NCBI RefSeq assembly: GCF_001953885.1
Contig: NZ_MQUS01000001.1
Span: 839,569-903,568 of the forward strand
DNA: 64,000 nt
Direction: 5' to 3'
Source: Streptomyces sp. IMTB 2501
GTDB lineage: Bacteria > Actinomycetota > Actinomycetes > Streptomycetales > Streptomycetaceae
The notes below the pieces were generated by a model. That model had not been told where the DNA came from, did no database searches, and saw nothing but the letters and a program-made list of their open reading frames with translations. Position numbers and translations under genes: made by a program. Below are positions 7,430 to 17,204 of the stretch, in pieces. The stretch's first letter is position 1, and each line of letters begins with the position of its first letter.

Positions 7430-8782
7430 ATGACGACTTACTCGGCCGTGGTCACCACCGGCATCTACTGCCGACCGGGCTGCGGATCACAGCCGCTCGC
7501 GGAGAACGTGCGCACGTTCGAGCTCCCGGCGGCGGCCGAGGCGAACGGTTTCCGGGCGTGTCTGCGGTGCAGGCCCTGGCGGGTGGCCGGGCCGGTCGCC
7601 GCCGACGTTCCCGAACTGCTCTGCAGGGCCGTGCAGTTGATCGTCGCGGGGGCGCTGGACTCGGGTACCGAGGCCTCGCTCGGCGCCCGGCTCGCCGTGT
7701 CGCCCCGGCATCTGCGGCGGCTGTTCACCCAGCACCTGGGGGTGACCCCGGACCAGCTCGCGCGCTCGCGGCGCGCCCACTTCGCACGCCGGCTGCTGGA
7801 CGACACCGACCTGACGGTGGCCGATGTGGCCTTCGCGTCCGGGTTCGGCAGCGTACGGCAGTTCAACCGGGACATGCGGCTGGTGTTCCGGGCCTCGCCG
7901 GTGGAGCTGCGCAGCCGGCGCAGACGAGCGGACCGGCTCGTGGCGGACGGCGGGCTGGTGCTGCGGTTGCCGTTCGCGCCGCCGCTGCACTGGCCGGCCA
8001 TGCTGGCGTTCCTTGCCGAGCGGGCCGTACCCGGTGTGGAGTCGGTGCGGGAGGGTGTGTACCGGCGCACGATCAGCCTGGACGGTGCGGCTGGGCTGCT
8101 GGAGGTGTGCGAAGGCGGCGAGGGCCATCTGCTGCTGCGCGCCCATCTGCCCTTCTGGGAAGGGCTGATCCATGTCGTCGAGCGCGTCGGCCGGATCTTC
8201 GGCGTGGACGCGGACATGGCGCCGGCCGAGGCCGCCCTGGGCGCCGATCCGCTGGTCGGCCCGCTGATCGCGGCCCGCCCGGGACTGCGGGTGCCGGGCG
8301 CCTGGGGAGCCTTCGAGATCGGCGTGGACGCCGTCCTCGGCCAGTACGCCGACCGGCCGCTGATGCGGGAGCAGATGGCCGCCCTCGTCGAGTCCGCGGG
8401 ACAGCCGGTTCCAGGGCTCGGCCACGATCTGACCCACCTCTTCCCGTCCGCCGGGAAGGTGGCCGCAGCCGACCTGCAGGGGGCCGGACTCCCGTCGGAA
8501 ACGGCACACACCCTCCGGGCCTTGGCCCTCGCCGCGGCACGCGACGACACGCTGTTCGACGGCGGATCACCGCTGGCAGACGTCGTCCGTGGCCTGGCCG
8601 CCGTCCGCGGCGTCACGGAGGACACGGCACAGCGGATCGCCCTGCGACTGGGCTATGACGACGCCTTCCCGGCCGTGGACCGGGCCGACGAGGACGGTGA
8701 GTCCGGCGCCGCTTGGCGCCCCTGGCGTGCCTTCGCCGCGACCCACTTGGCCGTGGCGGACCTCCCCGCGCTGACGGCCTGA
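7430..8782 (+). CDS. Ada-type zinc/AraC domain fused to AlkA-like DNA glycosylase
   Basis: This is a 450-residue repair protein. Residues ~1-55 form an Ada N-terminal zinc domain with all four cysteines (YCRPGC and ACLRC). In Ada proteins one such cysteine takes methyl groups from DNA phosphotriesters. Residues ~60-155 are an AraC-type helix-turn-helix (LAVSPRHLRRLFTQHLGVTP, VADVAFASGFGSVRQFNRD). Residues ~175-285 resemble the AlkA N-terminal domain, and the rest is an HhH-GPD fold ending FPAVD and WRPWRAFAATHLA. The AlkA catalytic Asp is plausibly the D of FPAVD. An in-frame TAG lies just upstream of the ATG, so the Ada domain starts unusually close to its first cysteine. It probably excises alkylated bases and may regulate its own gene. 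Confidence 0.88.
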   Translation: MTTYSAVVTTGIYCRPGCGSQPLAENVRTFELPAAAEANGFRACLRCRPWRVAGPVAADVPELLCRAVQLIVAGALDSGTEASLGARLAVSPRHLRRLFTQHLGVTPDQLARSRRAHFARRLLDDTDLTVADVAFASGFGSVRQFNRDMRLVFRASPVELRSRRRRADRLVADGGLVLRLPFAPPLHWPAMLAFLAERAVPGVESVREGVYRRTISLDGAAGLLEVCEGGEGHLLLRAHLPFWEGLIHVVERVGRIFGVDADMAPAEAALGADPLVGPLIAARPGLRVPGAWGAFEIGVDAVLGQYADRPLMREQMAALVESAGQPVPGLGHDLTHLFPSAGKVAAADLQGAGLPSETAHTLRALALAAARDDTLFDGGSPLADVVRGLAAVRGVTEDTAQRIALRLGYDDAFPAVDRADEDGESGAAWRPWRAFAATHLAVADLPALTA

Positions 8783-8794
8783 CCAGGCGCCACT

Positions 8795-8874
8795 GCCCGA
8801 CCAGTCCACTACCTGAGCAGTCCAGTACCTGAGCAGTCCAGTACCTGACCAGTCCAGTACCTGACCAGTCCAGT
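8795..8874. repeat. Five-copy 16-bp tandem repeat
   Basis: Five consecutive 16-bp units of consensus ACCTGACCAGTCCAGT start at 8795, 8811, 8827, 8843 and 8859. Units 2-5 differ only at one G/C position, and unit 1 has four changes. A partial sixth follows (GCCCGACC). They lie between the glycosylase stop and the promoter region of the PEP-mutase-family gene. Each unit contains ACCAGTCCA- or AGCAGTCCA-type half sites, so regulator binding is possible. A slippage-generated minisatellite is the simpler reading. Confidence 0.85.
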
Positions 8875-8948
8875 GCCCGACCGGATCACGGCCCGACGTC
8901 CCTCGGTCGAGACGGGCCGGTATTCACGCCTACCGAAAGGAACCGAAG

Positions 8949-9803
8949 ATGGAGAACGCCCAGCGAGAACTGGCCGACGCCCTGCGTGCCTTGCACACAC
9001 CCGCAGACGGCCGCGCACTGATACTGCCCAACGCGTGGGACGCGGCGAGCGCGGCGCTCATCGCGCAGGCGGGCGCCCGGGCGATCGCGACGACCAGCGG
9101 CGGTGTCGCCTGGTCGGCAGGCCGGTCCGACGGTCATGGCCTGACCCGGGAGGAGATGGCCGAGGCTGTGCGGCGTATCGCCGACGCGGTCGACGTGCCG
9201 GTGACCGCCGATATCGAGGGGGGTTACGGCCCCGGCGCCGAAGACGTCGCGGCCACCGTCCGTGCGGTGATCGCGGCCGGCGCGGTCGGTGTCAATCTCG
9301 AGGACTCCCTCGCGCCGGGCGGGCCGCTGTACGACGTGCCCGCTCAGGCCGTACGACTGAGCGCGGCCCGTTCCGCGGCCGAGGAGGCGGGGCTGGCCGG
9401 CCTGTGGATCAACGCGCGCACGGACGTCTTCCTGTTCGGCATCGGCGCTCCGGAGGGCCGCATGGAGAACGTGCTGTCCCGGGTGGCGGCCTACGCCGAC
9501 GCGGGCGCCGACAGCCTGTTCGTGCCCGGGCTGGTGGATGTGGACACGGTGGCCGAACTGGTCCGCCGCAGCCCCCTGCCGATCAACGTGATGACGGGCC
9601 CGGGCGCGCCGCCGGTGAAGGCCTTCGAGGCGGTCGGCGTCCGTCGCGTCAGCGTGGGCACCGCGCTCGCGCAGACCGCGTACGGGACCGTCCAGCGCGC
9701 GGCCGCCGAGTTGTTGGACGCGGGCACCTACGACGCGATGGCGGGCGCGGCGGACTTCGGCACCGTCAACAGCGCGGTCACTGTCAAGCGCACGACACGG
9801 TGA
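8949..9803 (+). CDS. Isocitrate lyase / PEP mutase family protein
   Basis: This 284-residue TIM-barrel enzyme belongs to the PEP mutase/isocitrate lyase superfamily. Recognisable segments are PNAWDAASAALIAQAGARAIATTS, VPVTADIEGGYG (metal-binding acidic residues), GVNLEDS and INARTDVFLFG. The superfamily cleaves or forms C-C or C-P bonds in 2-hydroxy acids and phosphonates. This short subgroup includes carboxyphosphonoenolpyruvate mutase-like and methylisocitrate-lyase-like proteins. The lyase signature KKCGH is not seen, so a true isocitrate lyase is unlikely. AAGGAA lies seven bases before the ATG. No phosphonate genes are adjacent, so the substrate is open. Confidence 0.85.
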   Translation: MENAQRELADALRALHTPADGRALILPNAWDAASAALIAQAGARAIATTSGGVAWSAGRSDGHGLTREEMAEAVRRIADAVDVPVTADIEGGYGPGAEDVAATVRAVIAAGAVGVNLEDSLAPGGPLYDVPAQAVRLSAARSAAEEAGLAGLWINARTDVFLFGIGAPEGRMENVLSRVAAYADAGADSLFVPGLVDVDTVAELVRRSPLPINVMTGPGAPPVKAFEAVGVRRVSVGTALAQTAYGTVQRAAAELLDAGTYDAMAGAADFGTVNSAVTVKRTTR

Positions 9804-10181
9804 TTCCTCACCGGGTGACCCACTGACGCGGTTACTCCGGTCGGCCCATCGGCGTGTTACTCACTTTCGGGTGAAGGCATCCGGGGTGGTGGGGTGGCGC
9901 AGGCCGGTGAGTGATGGCCTCGGGCTTGAGTTTTGCGGGCGCATATGCCCGACGATTCGTCAATCTCCAGCATTCAGGACATAAATGGTCATTGCATGCG
10001 AGAGTCATGGATTGCTGCTGGATCCGTAATGCCATGCGCGTTTCCCGCATATAGCCGGGCGAAGGTTGCAGGGTGTGCGTGTGCGGCCGACCGGCCGCCG
10101 ACTCGCACAAGGCACCCTTGCCGGCCCGTGGCTGACATGTCGCGTCGGCCCGGGTGTGCGCATCCTCAGAAGGGGGACTTC
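9804..10181. other. Intergenic region upstream of the lamin-tail gene
   Basis: This 378-bp non-coding stretch is less GC-rich than its surroundings between about 9930 and 10050. No gene is supported. The 3' part can fold into the layered hairpin listed at 10068-10121, within the probable leader of the next gene. No confident promoter was found. Confidence 0.4.
10068..10121 (+). ncRNA. Possible structured 5' leader
   Basis: Nested complementary segments lie 60-115 bases before a start codon. GCGGCC (10083-10088) pairs with GGCCGC (10093-10098). GTGCG (10075-10079) pairs with CGCAC (10104-10108). GCAGGG (10068-10073) pairs with CCC-T-TGC (10115-10121). A layered stem upstream of a secreted-protein gene suggests post-transcriptional control, but it matches no riboswitch class recognised here. 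Confidence 0.3.
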
Positions 10182-10802
10182 GTGTCCGTTTCTTCTTCCG
10201 TCCGTCGTCTGACCGCCGTCGCCGCCGTGGCCGCCGCCACGGTGGGTGTCGTGGCGCCTTCGGCCGTGGCTGCCGGCCGGGCACCGGTCCGTACGCACGG
10301 AGTGGTGTACATCAGCGGCGTGCAGCACAAGTTGCAGGGCCGGGACGACCGTTCCAACCGCGCGCTGAACAAGCAGTGGGTGGCCGTCACGAACAGCTCG
10401 CGCCGGGCGGTGAACCTGGACAGCTGGAAGCTGTCCGACCTGGACGGCCACAGCTACACCTTCCGCCACGTGCGGCTCGCGGGCCGGGCCACCGTCCGCG
10501 TCCACACCGGCGTCGGCCGGAACACCGCGACCGACGTCTACCAGGACCTCCGCGCGCGCGTGTGGGACGTCAACGCCGACGCCGCGACTTTGCGTGACGC
10601 CCGCGGCCGGATCATCGACGCCGTCTCCTGGGGCCGCCGTACGGCGAAGCCCGCCCGTACCACGAAGCCTGTCCACGCTGCGAAGCCCCTCCACGCTGCG
10701 AAGCCCGTCCGCCGCGACGGCGCCGGTTTGAGGCATGGCGGTGTGCACCACCAGGACGGAGCCCGCCACCACGACGACCACGCCCGCGGCCACCGCCGCT
10801 GA
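10182..10802 (+). CDS. Secreted lamin-tail domain protein
   Basis: This 206-residue exported protein starts at GTG 10182 after AGAAGGGGGAC. A classic signal peptide (~30 residues, VRRLTAVAAVAAATVGVVAP, cleavage near AVA-A) precedes a lamin-tail domain (LTD) of beta-strand pattern: VVYISGVQHKLQG, NKQWVAVTNSSRRAVNLDSW, LSDLDGHSYTF and DVYQDLRARVWDVNADAATLRD. LTDs occur in extracellular or surface proteins and may mediate binding. The C-terminus is low-complexity, with four KP-type repeats (TAKPARTTKP, HAAKPLHAAKP) and a His-rich tail. A strong terminator follows, so it is monocistronic. Function unknown. Confidence 0.85.
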   Translation: MSVSSSVRRLTAVAAVAAATVGVVAPSAVAAGRAPVRTHGVVYISGVQHKLQGRDDRSNRALNKQWVAVTNSSRRAVNLDSWKLSDLDGHSYTFRHVRLAGRATVRVHTGVGRNTATDVYQDLRARVWDVNADAATLRDARGRIIDAVSWGRRTAKPARTTKPVHAAKPLHAAKPVRRDGAGLRHGGVHHQDGARHHDDHARGHRR

Positions 10803-10826
10803 CCCGCCGCCCGCTGAACCGACCAC

Positions 10827-10868
10827 TGGGTGCCCATCCCGCCGAGCGAGCGCGGGACTGGGCACCCA
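10827..10868 (+). terminator. Terminator of the lamin-tail gene
   Basis: Ten-base perfect arms TGGGTGCCCA (10827-10836) and TGGGCACCCA (10859-10868) extend inward as TCCCGC/GCGGGA (10837-10842 with 10852-10857) around a small loop. It lies 25 bp after the stop. Confidence 0.8.
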
Positions 10869-11113
10869 TGCCCAGGACGCCGACGCGAAACGGGTGCGTG
10901 GGCTGAACCCCGTGCCTGCGGAAGCCGCCCCACTCGTGTATGCGGGAGTCGAGCCCCCGCCTATGCGCAAGCCCCCCGGACTCACACCCTCCCTCCCCAC
11001 CCTGTGCGGTGGGCGTAACCCCTGATGATCAGGTGCGGAGACACCGGCGTAATGCGGGGTTCGTACGGTCACGAAGGGTGGGATCAGGTCGAGCACAGAG
11101 AGGGGAGGCGCCC

Positions 11114-14100
11114 GTGGCCGCGCCGGGCTTTCGCAGCGAGGACATGACGACGGTGCGGACCGTCTGCTCGTACTGCGGGGTGGGCTGCGGCATGGTCCTC
11201 GACATCGGCCGGGGACCGGACGGGCGGCGTACGGTCCTGAAGGCGTCGGGGGACAAGGAGCACCCGGCGAACCTCGGCCGACTGTGCACCAAGGGCGCGA
11301 CCACCGCGGACATGCTCGCCGCGCCGGGCCGGCTGACCACCGCCCTCGTGCGGCCCGACCGTGGAGAGGAGCCCCAGCCGGCGCCGCTGGCCGACGCCGT
11401 CGCCGAGACCGGGCGGCGCCTGCGCGCCATCGTCGACGAGCACGGGCCGGACGCGGTCGCCCTCTACGTCTCCGGGCAGATGAGCCTGGAGGCTCAGTAC
11501 CTGGCGAACAAACTGGCCAAGGGCTTCATCCGGACCAATCAGATCGAGTCGAACTCCCGGCTGTGCATGGCGAGTGCCGGCACCGGCTACAAGCTGTCGC
11601 TGGGCGCGGACGGGCCGCCCGGCTCGTACCAGGACTTCGACAAGGCCGACGTCTTCTTCGTCATCGGCTCCAACATGGCCGACTGCCACCCCATCCTCTT
11701 CCTGCGGATGATGGACCGGGTGAAGTCGGCGGGCGCCCGGCTGATCGTCGTAGACCCGCGGCGCACCGCCACCGCCGCAAAGGCCGACCTGTTTCTGCAG
11801 CTCAAGCCGGGTACGGACCTCGCGCTGCTCAACGGGCTGCTGCACCTGCTGCACGCGAACGGCCACACCGATCCCGACTTCGTCGCCGCGCACACCGAGG
11901 GCTGGGAGGCGATGCCCGCCTTCCTCGCCGACTACGCGCCCGCCACCGTCGCCGAGATCACCGGCATCCCGGAGGACGACATACGGGAGGCCGCCCGCCT
12001 GATCGGCGAGGCGGGGGAGTGGACGAGCTGTTGGACGATGGGCCTGAACCAGTCCACACACGGCACCTGGAACACCAACGCGCTGGTCAATCTCCATCTC
12101 GCCACCGGCGCGATATGCCGCCCGGGCAGCGGGCCCTTCTCACTCACCGGGCAGCCCAACGCCATGGGCGGCCGGGAGATGGGCTACATGGGGCCGGGAC
12201 TGCCCGGGCAGCGGTCCGTGCTCGTCGACGCCGACCGGGCCTTCGTCGAGGAGCTGTGGGAGCTGGAGCCGGGCGCCCTGCGCGCCGACGGTGTCGGCAA
12301 GGGCACGGTCGAGATGTTCCGGAAGATGGCCGACGGGCACATCAAGGCCTGCTGGATCATCTGCACCAACCCCGTCGCCTCCGTCGCCAACCGCAAGACG
12401 GTCATCGAGGGACTGGAGGCCGCCGAATTCGTCGTGACGCAGGACGTGTTCGCCGAGACGGAGACCAACGCGTACGCCGATGTCGTCCTGCCCGGCGCGC
12501 TGTGGACCGAGACCGAGGGCGTCCTCGTCAACAGCGAGCGTAATCTCACCCTGGCCCGGCCCGCCGCCGATCCGCCCGGCGAGGCCACGGCGGACTGGCG
12601 GATCATCGCCGCCGTGGCCCGTGAGATGGGGTACGAGAAGGGGTTCGCGTACGACAGCGCCGAGGAGATCTTCGAGGAGATCAAGCGCGCCTGGAACCCG
12701 GCCACCGGCTGGGACCTGCGCGGTGTGAGCTACGAGCGGCTGCGCAGCACACCGGTGCAGTGGCCGGCGGCGACCGCGGACGGGTCCGACCGCAATCCGG
12801 TCCGGTACGTCGGCGAGGACGGCTCGCCCACCTTCCCGACGCCGAGCGGCCGCGCGGTGTTCTACGCCCGCCCGCACATCCCGGCGGCGGAGATGCCCGA
12901 CGACGACTATCCGTACGTCCTCAACACCGGCCGGCTCCAGCACCAGTGGCACACGCTGACGAAGACGGCCAAGGTCGCCAAGCTGAACAAGCTCAACCCC
13001 GGTCCCTTCGTGGAGGTGCACCCGCAGGACGCGGCCGAACTGGGCCTCGCCGAGGGGGATTCGGTGGAGGTCGCCTCACGGCGCGGGCGGGCCGTGCTGC
13101 CCGCGGTCGTCACCGACCGGGTGCGGCCGGGCTGCTGTTTCGCGCCGTTCCACTGGAACGACCTGTTCGGCGAGTATCTGAGCGTCAACGCGGTGACGAG
13201 CGACGCCGTGGACCCGCTGTCGTTCCAGCCCGAGTTCAAGGTGTGCGCGGTCTCGCTGACCAAGGTGGCCACCCCGGTCACGGTCCGGGCCCCGGCCCCG
13301 GTGAGCACTCCGGCCCCGGTGACCACTCCGGTCCTTGCCGAGGCCTCCACCGAGGTCACGCCGCCCTCCGCCCTCTCCGCTCTCGCCCCGTTCGGGCTGG
13401 ACCCCGCCCCACCGCCGGTCCTGGCCGCACACGAACGCCGGTATCTGACCGCATTCCTCGCCGGCATCCCGTACGGCGCCCCGGGCGTACCGGTCCTGCC
13501 CCCGGACGCCCCGTTCAGCCCGGAGCACGTCCTGTGGGTCAACGGCGTACTGGCCGGGATGTACTCCAGGACCGAGGAGACGCAGCCCACCGCGCCCGCC
13601 GCAGGAGGCTCCCCGCTGTCGTCCGCCCCGCCCACGGACGCTTCCCGCCGCCAGGTCGTGATCCTCTGGGCGTCGCAGACCGGGAACGCGGAGGAATTCG
13701 CGACCGAGGCGGCCGAGCGGCTCTCCGCCGACGGCCATCGCGCCTCCCTCCTGGCCATGGAGGAGGCGGACCCCTCCGCGCTACCGACCGAATCCGACCT
13801 GCTGCTGATCACGAGCACCTTCGGCGACGGCGACGCCCCGGACAACGGGGCCGGATTCTGGGACGCCCTCGCCTCGTCCGAAGCCCCACGGCTGAAGGGC
13901 AGGCGCTACGCCGTCCTGGCCTTCGGCGACTCCTCCTACGACGACTTCTGCGGCCACGGCCGCCGTCTCGACCTGCGTATGGAGGAACTGGACGCGATAC
14001 GTCTGGCCCCGCGCACCGACTGCGAACCGGACTACGAGACCGCGGCGGGAGCCTGGCTCGACCAGGTGCTGACCGCGTTGCGGAACGACCAGGCGCTCAC

Positions 14101-15295
14101 CGCGTCGAAGGACACCGAGCCACCGGCCGGTGCCGCCCCGGTCCCCGCACCCCCGGCGGCCACCCGGCCGAGCCGTCCGGCCCCCGCCACCGCCCGCCTC
14201 ACCGGCAATCGCCTGCTGAGCCTGCCCGGCGCCGGCAAGGAGGTCCGGCGCTTCACCTTCGACACCCGGGACAGCGACACCCCGCTGGTCTACGAGGCCG
14301 GCGACGCCCTCGCCGTACACCCGGTGAACCGGCCGGAACTCGTGACCGAGTGGCTCGCCGTGACCGGCCTGGACGCGGACGCGGCCGTCGAGGTCAAGAA
14401 CGTCGGGGCGGTGCCGTTCGCCGAGGCCCTGCTGCGCAACCTGGACATCACCCGGGTCACTCCCGACCTGCTGCGCTTCGCCGCAGACCGCACCCGCGAC
14501 CCGCGCGAGCTGCGCAAGCTCCTGCGACCGGACAACAAGGGCGAGCTGGCGCGCTGGTCCTGGGGACGGCAGGCCGTGGACGTGGTGGCCGAGTTCGGCA
14601 TCCGGGCCGGGGCACAGGAGTGGGCGGAACTGCTCGGGCGTCTGCAGCCGCGCCTGTACTCCATATGCTCCAGCCCGCTGACCGACCCCCACCTGGTGTC
14701 GCTGACGGTCTCCGTCGTCCGGTACGAGAACCTGGCCGGCCGGCCCCGTCAGGGCGTGTGCTCCCCGTTCCTCGCCGACGCCGAGCCCGGCACCCCCGTA
14801 CCGGTCCGCGTCCAGCGGGCGCCGCACTTCCGCCCGCCCGCCGACCCCGCCACCCCGGCCGTGATGGTGGGCCCCGGCACCGGCATCGCCCCCTTCATCG
14901 GCTTCCTGGAGGAACGCCGGGCCCGCGGCCACCGGGCCCCGAACTGGGTGTTCTTCGGCGAACAGCACCGCGCGACCGACTTCTACTACGAGGAGGAGCT
15001 GACCGCGTTCCTCGCCGAGGGGACGCTCACCCGCCTGGACACCGCCTTCTCCCGCGACCAGCGCGCCAAGGTCTACGTCCAGGACCGGATGCGCGAGCAC
15101 GGTCCCCTGCTGTGGTCCTGGCTCCGCGACGGCGCCCACTTCTACGTCTGCGGCGACGCCTCCCGCATGGCCAAGGACGTCGACCAGGCCCTGCGGGAGA
15201 TCGCCACCGTGCACGGCGGCCTGGCCGAGGCCGAGGCGGCGGCCTACGTCAAGCAGCTGGCCGCCGACAAGCGCTATGTGCGGGACGTGTACTGA
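11114..15295 (+). CDS. Assimilatory nitrate-reductase-like molybdoenzyme fused to CysJ-like flavoprotein reductase
   Basis: This single 1393-residue polypeptide has two halves. Residues ~12-720 are a bis-MGD molybdopterin oxidoreductase. It has a [4Fe-4S] site (C18, C21, C25, C58; CSYCGVGC), the likely Mo-ligand Cys151 (NSRLCMAS) and the C-terminal dinucleotide-binding domain ([27 protein letters not shown]). After a Pro/Thr/Ala-rich linker, residues ~849-990 form a flavodoxin domain ([23 protein letters not shown]). Then follow an FAD-binding domain (RLYSICSSP) and a NADPH-binding domain ([18 protein letters not shown]), ending in the CysJ-type YVRDVY. The design implies NADPH to FAD/FMN to Fe-S/Mo electron flow within one chain, probably reducing nitrate in the cytoplasm. 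GTG 11114 follows GGGGAGG; ATG 11144 is an alternative. Confidence 0.9.
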   Translation: MAAPGFRSEDMTTVRTVCSYCGVGCGMVLDIGRGPDGRRTVLKASGDKEHPANLGRLCTKGATTADMLAAPGRLTTALVRPDRGEEPQPAPLADAVAETGRRLRAIVDEHGPDAVALYVSGQMSLEAQYLANKLAKGFIRTNQIESNSRLCMASAGTGYKLSLGADGPPGSYQDFDKADVFFVIGSNMADCHPILFLRMMDRVKSAGARLIVVDPRRTATAAKADLFLQLKPGTDLALLNGLLHLLHANGHTDPDFVAAHTEGWEAMPAFLADYAPATVAEITGIPEDDIREAARLIGEAGEWTSCWTMGLNQSTHGTWNTNALVNLHLATGAICRPGSGPFSLTGQPNAMGGREMGYMGPGLPGQRSVLVDADRAFVEELWELEPGALRADGVGKGTVEMFRKMADGHIKACWIICTNPVASVANRKTVIEGLEAAEFVVTQDVFAETETNAYADVVLPGALWTETEGVLVNSERNLTLARPAADPPGEATADWRIIAAVAREMGYEKGFAYDSAEEIFEEIKRAWNPATGWDLRGVSYERLRSTPVQWPAATADGSDRNPVRYVGEDGSPTFPTPSGRAVFYARPHIPAAEMPDDDYPYVLNTGRLQHQWHTLTKTAKVAKLNKLNPGPFVEVHPQDAAELGLAEGDSVEVASRRGRAVLPAVVTDRVRPGCCFAPFHWNDLFGEYLSVNAVTSDAVDPLSFQPEFKVCAVSLTKVATPVTVRAPAPVSTPAPVTTPVLAEASTEVTPPSALSALAPFGLDPAPPPVLAAHERRYLTAFLAGIPYGAPGVPVLPPDAPFSPEHVLWVNGVLAGMYSRTEETQPTAPAAGGSPLSSAPPTDASRRQVVILWASQTGNAEEFATEAAERLSADGHRASLLAMEEADPSALPTESDLLLITSTFGDGDAPDNGAGFWDALASSEAPRLKGRRYAVLAFGDSSYDDFCGHGRRLDLRMEELDAIRLAPRTDCEPDYETAAGAWLDQVLTALRNDQALTASKDTEPPAGAAPVPAPPAATRPSRPAPATARLTGNRLLSLPGAGKEVRRFTFDTRDSDTPLVYEAGDALAVHPVNRPELVTEWLAVTGLDADAAVEVKNVGAVPFAEALLRNLDITRVTPDLLRFAADRTRDPRELRKLLRPDNKGELARWSWGRQAVDVVAEFGIRAGAQEWAELLGRLQPRLYSICSSPLTDPHLVSLTVSVVRYENLAGRPRQGVCSPFLADAEPGTPVPVRVQRAPHFRPPADPATPAVMVGPGTGIAPFIGFLEERRARGHRAPNWVFFGEQHRATDFYYEEELTAFLAEGTLTRLDTAFSRDQRAKVYVQDRMREHGPLLWSWLRDGAHFYVCGDASRMAKDVDQALREIATVHGGLAEAEAAAYVKQLAADKRYVRDVY

Positions 15296-15403
15296 CATCC
15301 GTGCGGCACCCCGATGCCCGCCTCCGGGACGCGGGGGACTAGCGTCTTCCCGTTGTGGATCCGACCGGGTTCTTCCGTGTCGAGCCGAAGGAGGACGATC
15401 TGC

Positions 15404-16432
15404 ATGGATGGTCGCGCGATGACCGAACTGTCGGCCGGCCAGCTCCCGGAGCTGACCACAGGACGCCTGCTGACCACGTGGCACCTGGACGTCCCCGCGC
15501 TGCTGCTGGTCATCGTCCTGGGCGCGCTCTACGGCTGGGGCGTCGCACGGCTGCGCCGACGGGGCGAGCCCTGGCCGCCCGCCCGTGCCGTCGCGTTCGC
15601 GCTGCTCGGCCTGGGCGGGCTGGTGGTGGCCACGATGTCCGCGCTGGCCGTCTACGACCATGTGCTGTTCTGGCCGGCCGCCGTGCAGAACATCCTCCTC
15701 GACCTCGTCACACCCCTGGGCCTGGCCCTCGGCGACCCGCTGCGGCTGGCCGTCGAGGCACTGCCGGAGAACGCCGCCGGGCGGGTGCGCCGGGCGATGA
15801 CCGGGCGGCTGGTGCGGATCCTGACCTTCCCCCTGGTCAGTACGGCGCTGGTGCTGGCCACCGAGCTGACGGTGTACTTCACGCCGTACTTCGCCACCGC
15901 CCTGCGCGTGGACTGGCTGCACGAGCTGATGTATCTGCACCTGCTCGTGGCCGGCTGCCTGTTCGTCGTGCCCATGCTGACCCACGAGGAAGCGCTGCCC
16001 CGCTGGTGCACCCACCCGGTGCGGGCGGCGCTGGTCTTCCTGGACGGCATCGTCGACGCGGTCCCGGGTGTCATCGTCATGACCCACAGCACGCTGATCG
16101 CCGGTGCCTGGTATCTGCACCACGCGCCGAGCTGGTCCCGCGACGTCCAGCACGACCAGCAGATCGGCGGCGGGGCGATGCTCAGCATCGCCGAGCTGGT
16201 CGCCCTGCCCTTCCTGCTGGCTCTCCTGTTCCAGTGGGCGCGCGCGGAGCGGGTCCAGAACGCGGCCCTCGACCGCCGCCTCGACGCGGAACTCGCCGCC
16301 GTCGCCCCGCCCGCCCCGGACCCCGGCCAGGCGCCTTCGCCCGCCGCCGCTGCCGAGCGGGTACGGCCCTGGTGGGAGACCGAGCAGAACGAGGTGGCCG
16401 CCAGGATCCGGAGCCAGCACCGGGATAAGTGA
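15404..16432 (+). CDS. Cytochrome c oxidase assembly (CtaG/Caa3-type) membrane protein
   Basis: This 342-residue polytopic membrane protein has about seven hydrophobic segments, beginning LDVPALLLVIVLGALYGWGVA. Family residues are seen in YDHVLFWPAAVQNILLDLVTPLGLALG, LHELMYLHLLVAGCLF and VMTHSTLIAGAWY. This matches the CtaG/caa3 assembly family linked to copper delivery for heme-copper oxidase maturation. The C-terminal ~70 residues are cytoplasmic, Ala/Pro-rich and end in a charged tail. GAAGGAGGAC lies seven bases before ATG 15404; ATG 15419 is in frame as well. It precedes the two-component system genes by 67 bp. Confidence 0.85.
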   Translation: MDGRAMTELSAGQLPELTTGRLLTTWHLDVPALLLVIVLGALYGWGVARLRRRGEPWPPARAVAFALLGLGGLVVATMSALAVYDHVLFWPAAVQNILLDLVTPLGLALGDPLRLAVEALPENAAGRVRRAMTGRLVRILTFPLVSTALVLATELTVYFTPYFATALRVDWLHELMYLHLLVAGCLFVVPMLTHEEALPRWCTHPVRAALVFLDGIVDAVPGVIVMTHSTLIAGAWYLHHAPSWSRDVQHDQQIGGGAMLSIAELVALPFLLALLFQWARAERVQNAALDRRLDAELAAVAPPAPDPGQAPSPAAAAERVRPWWETEQNEVAARIRSQHRDK

Positions 16433-16499
16433 CCGGCACACCCCGCTCCCGCCCGGTCCGGGACGGGCCGTACCCTGACCGGGCGATGAGGGAGGGCGG

Positions 16500-17204
16500 A
16501 TGAAGGACACCGCAGGCCCCGGGGCGGTGCTGGTCGTCGACGACGACACGGCGATCCGGCGGTCACTGGAGCGTGGCCTCAGGCTCAACGGCTTCGCGGT
16601 GCGGACCGCCGCCGACGGGCCCACGGCGCTCGCCGCGATCGAGCAGGCACCCCCCGACGTGCTGGTGCTCGACGTGTCGATGCCCGGGATGAGCGGCATC
16701 GAGGTGTGCACCCGGCTGCGCGGCTGGGGCCGGGACCTGCCCGTGCTCATGCTCTCCGCCCTCGACGAGACCGCCGACCGGATCGCCGGACTCCAGGCGG
16801 GCGGCGACGACTACCTGGTCAAGCCGTTCGCCCTGCAGGAGCTGGTGCTGCGGCTGCACGCGCTGCTGCGCCGCCGGCCGCCCGCCGACCGGGCGGTGCT
16901 GCGGGTGGCCGACCTCGTCATCGACCCCGGGGCGCGCACCGCCGAGCGGGCCGGCTGCCCGCTGGAGCTCACCCGGCGCGAGTTCGAGCTACTTGAGGTG
17001 CTCGCCCGCAACGCCGGACTCGTCCTCACCCGCGACCAGCTCCTGGAACGGGTGTGGGGCTACGACTTCGACGTGCGCACCGATGCCGTCGACACCTTCG
17101 TCAGCTATCTGCGGCGCAAGCTCGAGGCGGACGGACACGCGCGGCTGATCCACACCGTGCGCGGAGTCGGGTTCGTGCTCAGGGAAGCCAGGGACACACC
17201 GTGA
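16500..17204 (+). CDS. OmpR-family response regulator
   Basis: This 234-residue regulator has a receiver domain at residues ~9-122: acidic pair DDD, phospho-acceptor D58 in VLVLDVSMPGMSG, conserved Lys in DDYLVKPF. A winged-helix OmpR/PhoB DNA-binding domain follows at ~135-230 (LELTRREFELLEVLARN, LLERVWGYDFDVRTDAVDTFVSYLRRKLE, RGVGFVLRE). The start follows AGGGAGGGCGG. Its stop overlaps the GTG start of the sensor kinase by four bases (GTGA), so the pair is translationally coupled. It probably activates its own operon, including the two exported proteins downstream. Confidence 0.93.
   Translation: MKDTAGPGAVLVVDDDTAIRRSLERGLRLNGFAVRTAADGPTALAAIEQAPPDVLVLDVSMPGMSGIEVCTRLRGWGRDLPVLMLSALDETADRIAGLQAGGDDYLVKPFALQELVLRLHALLRRRPPADRAVLRVADLVIDPGARTAERAGCPLELTRREFELLEVLARNAGLVLTRDQLLERVWGYDFDVRTDAVDTFVSYLRRKLEADGHARLIHTVRGVGFVLREARDTP

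Noticed and set aside
8795..8874. Possible CRISPR array
   Set aside because: The units are contiguous 16-mers with no spacers, and no cas genes are near.
10068..10121. Cyclic-di-AMP (ydaO-type) riboswitch, common before actinomycete cell-wall hydrolase genes
   Set aside because: The conserved core sequences of that class are not seen, and the gene is not a cell-wall hydrolase.
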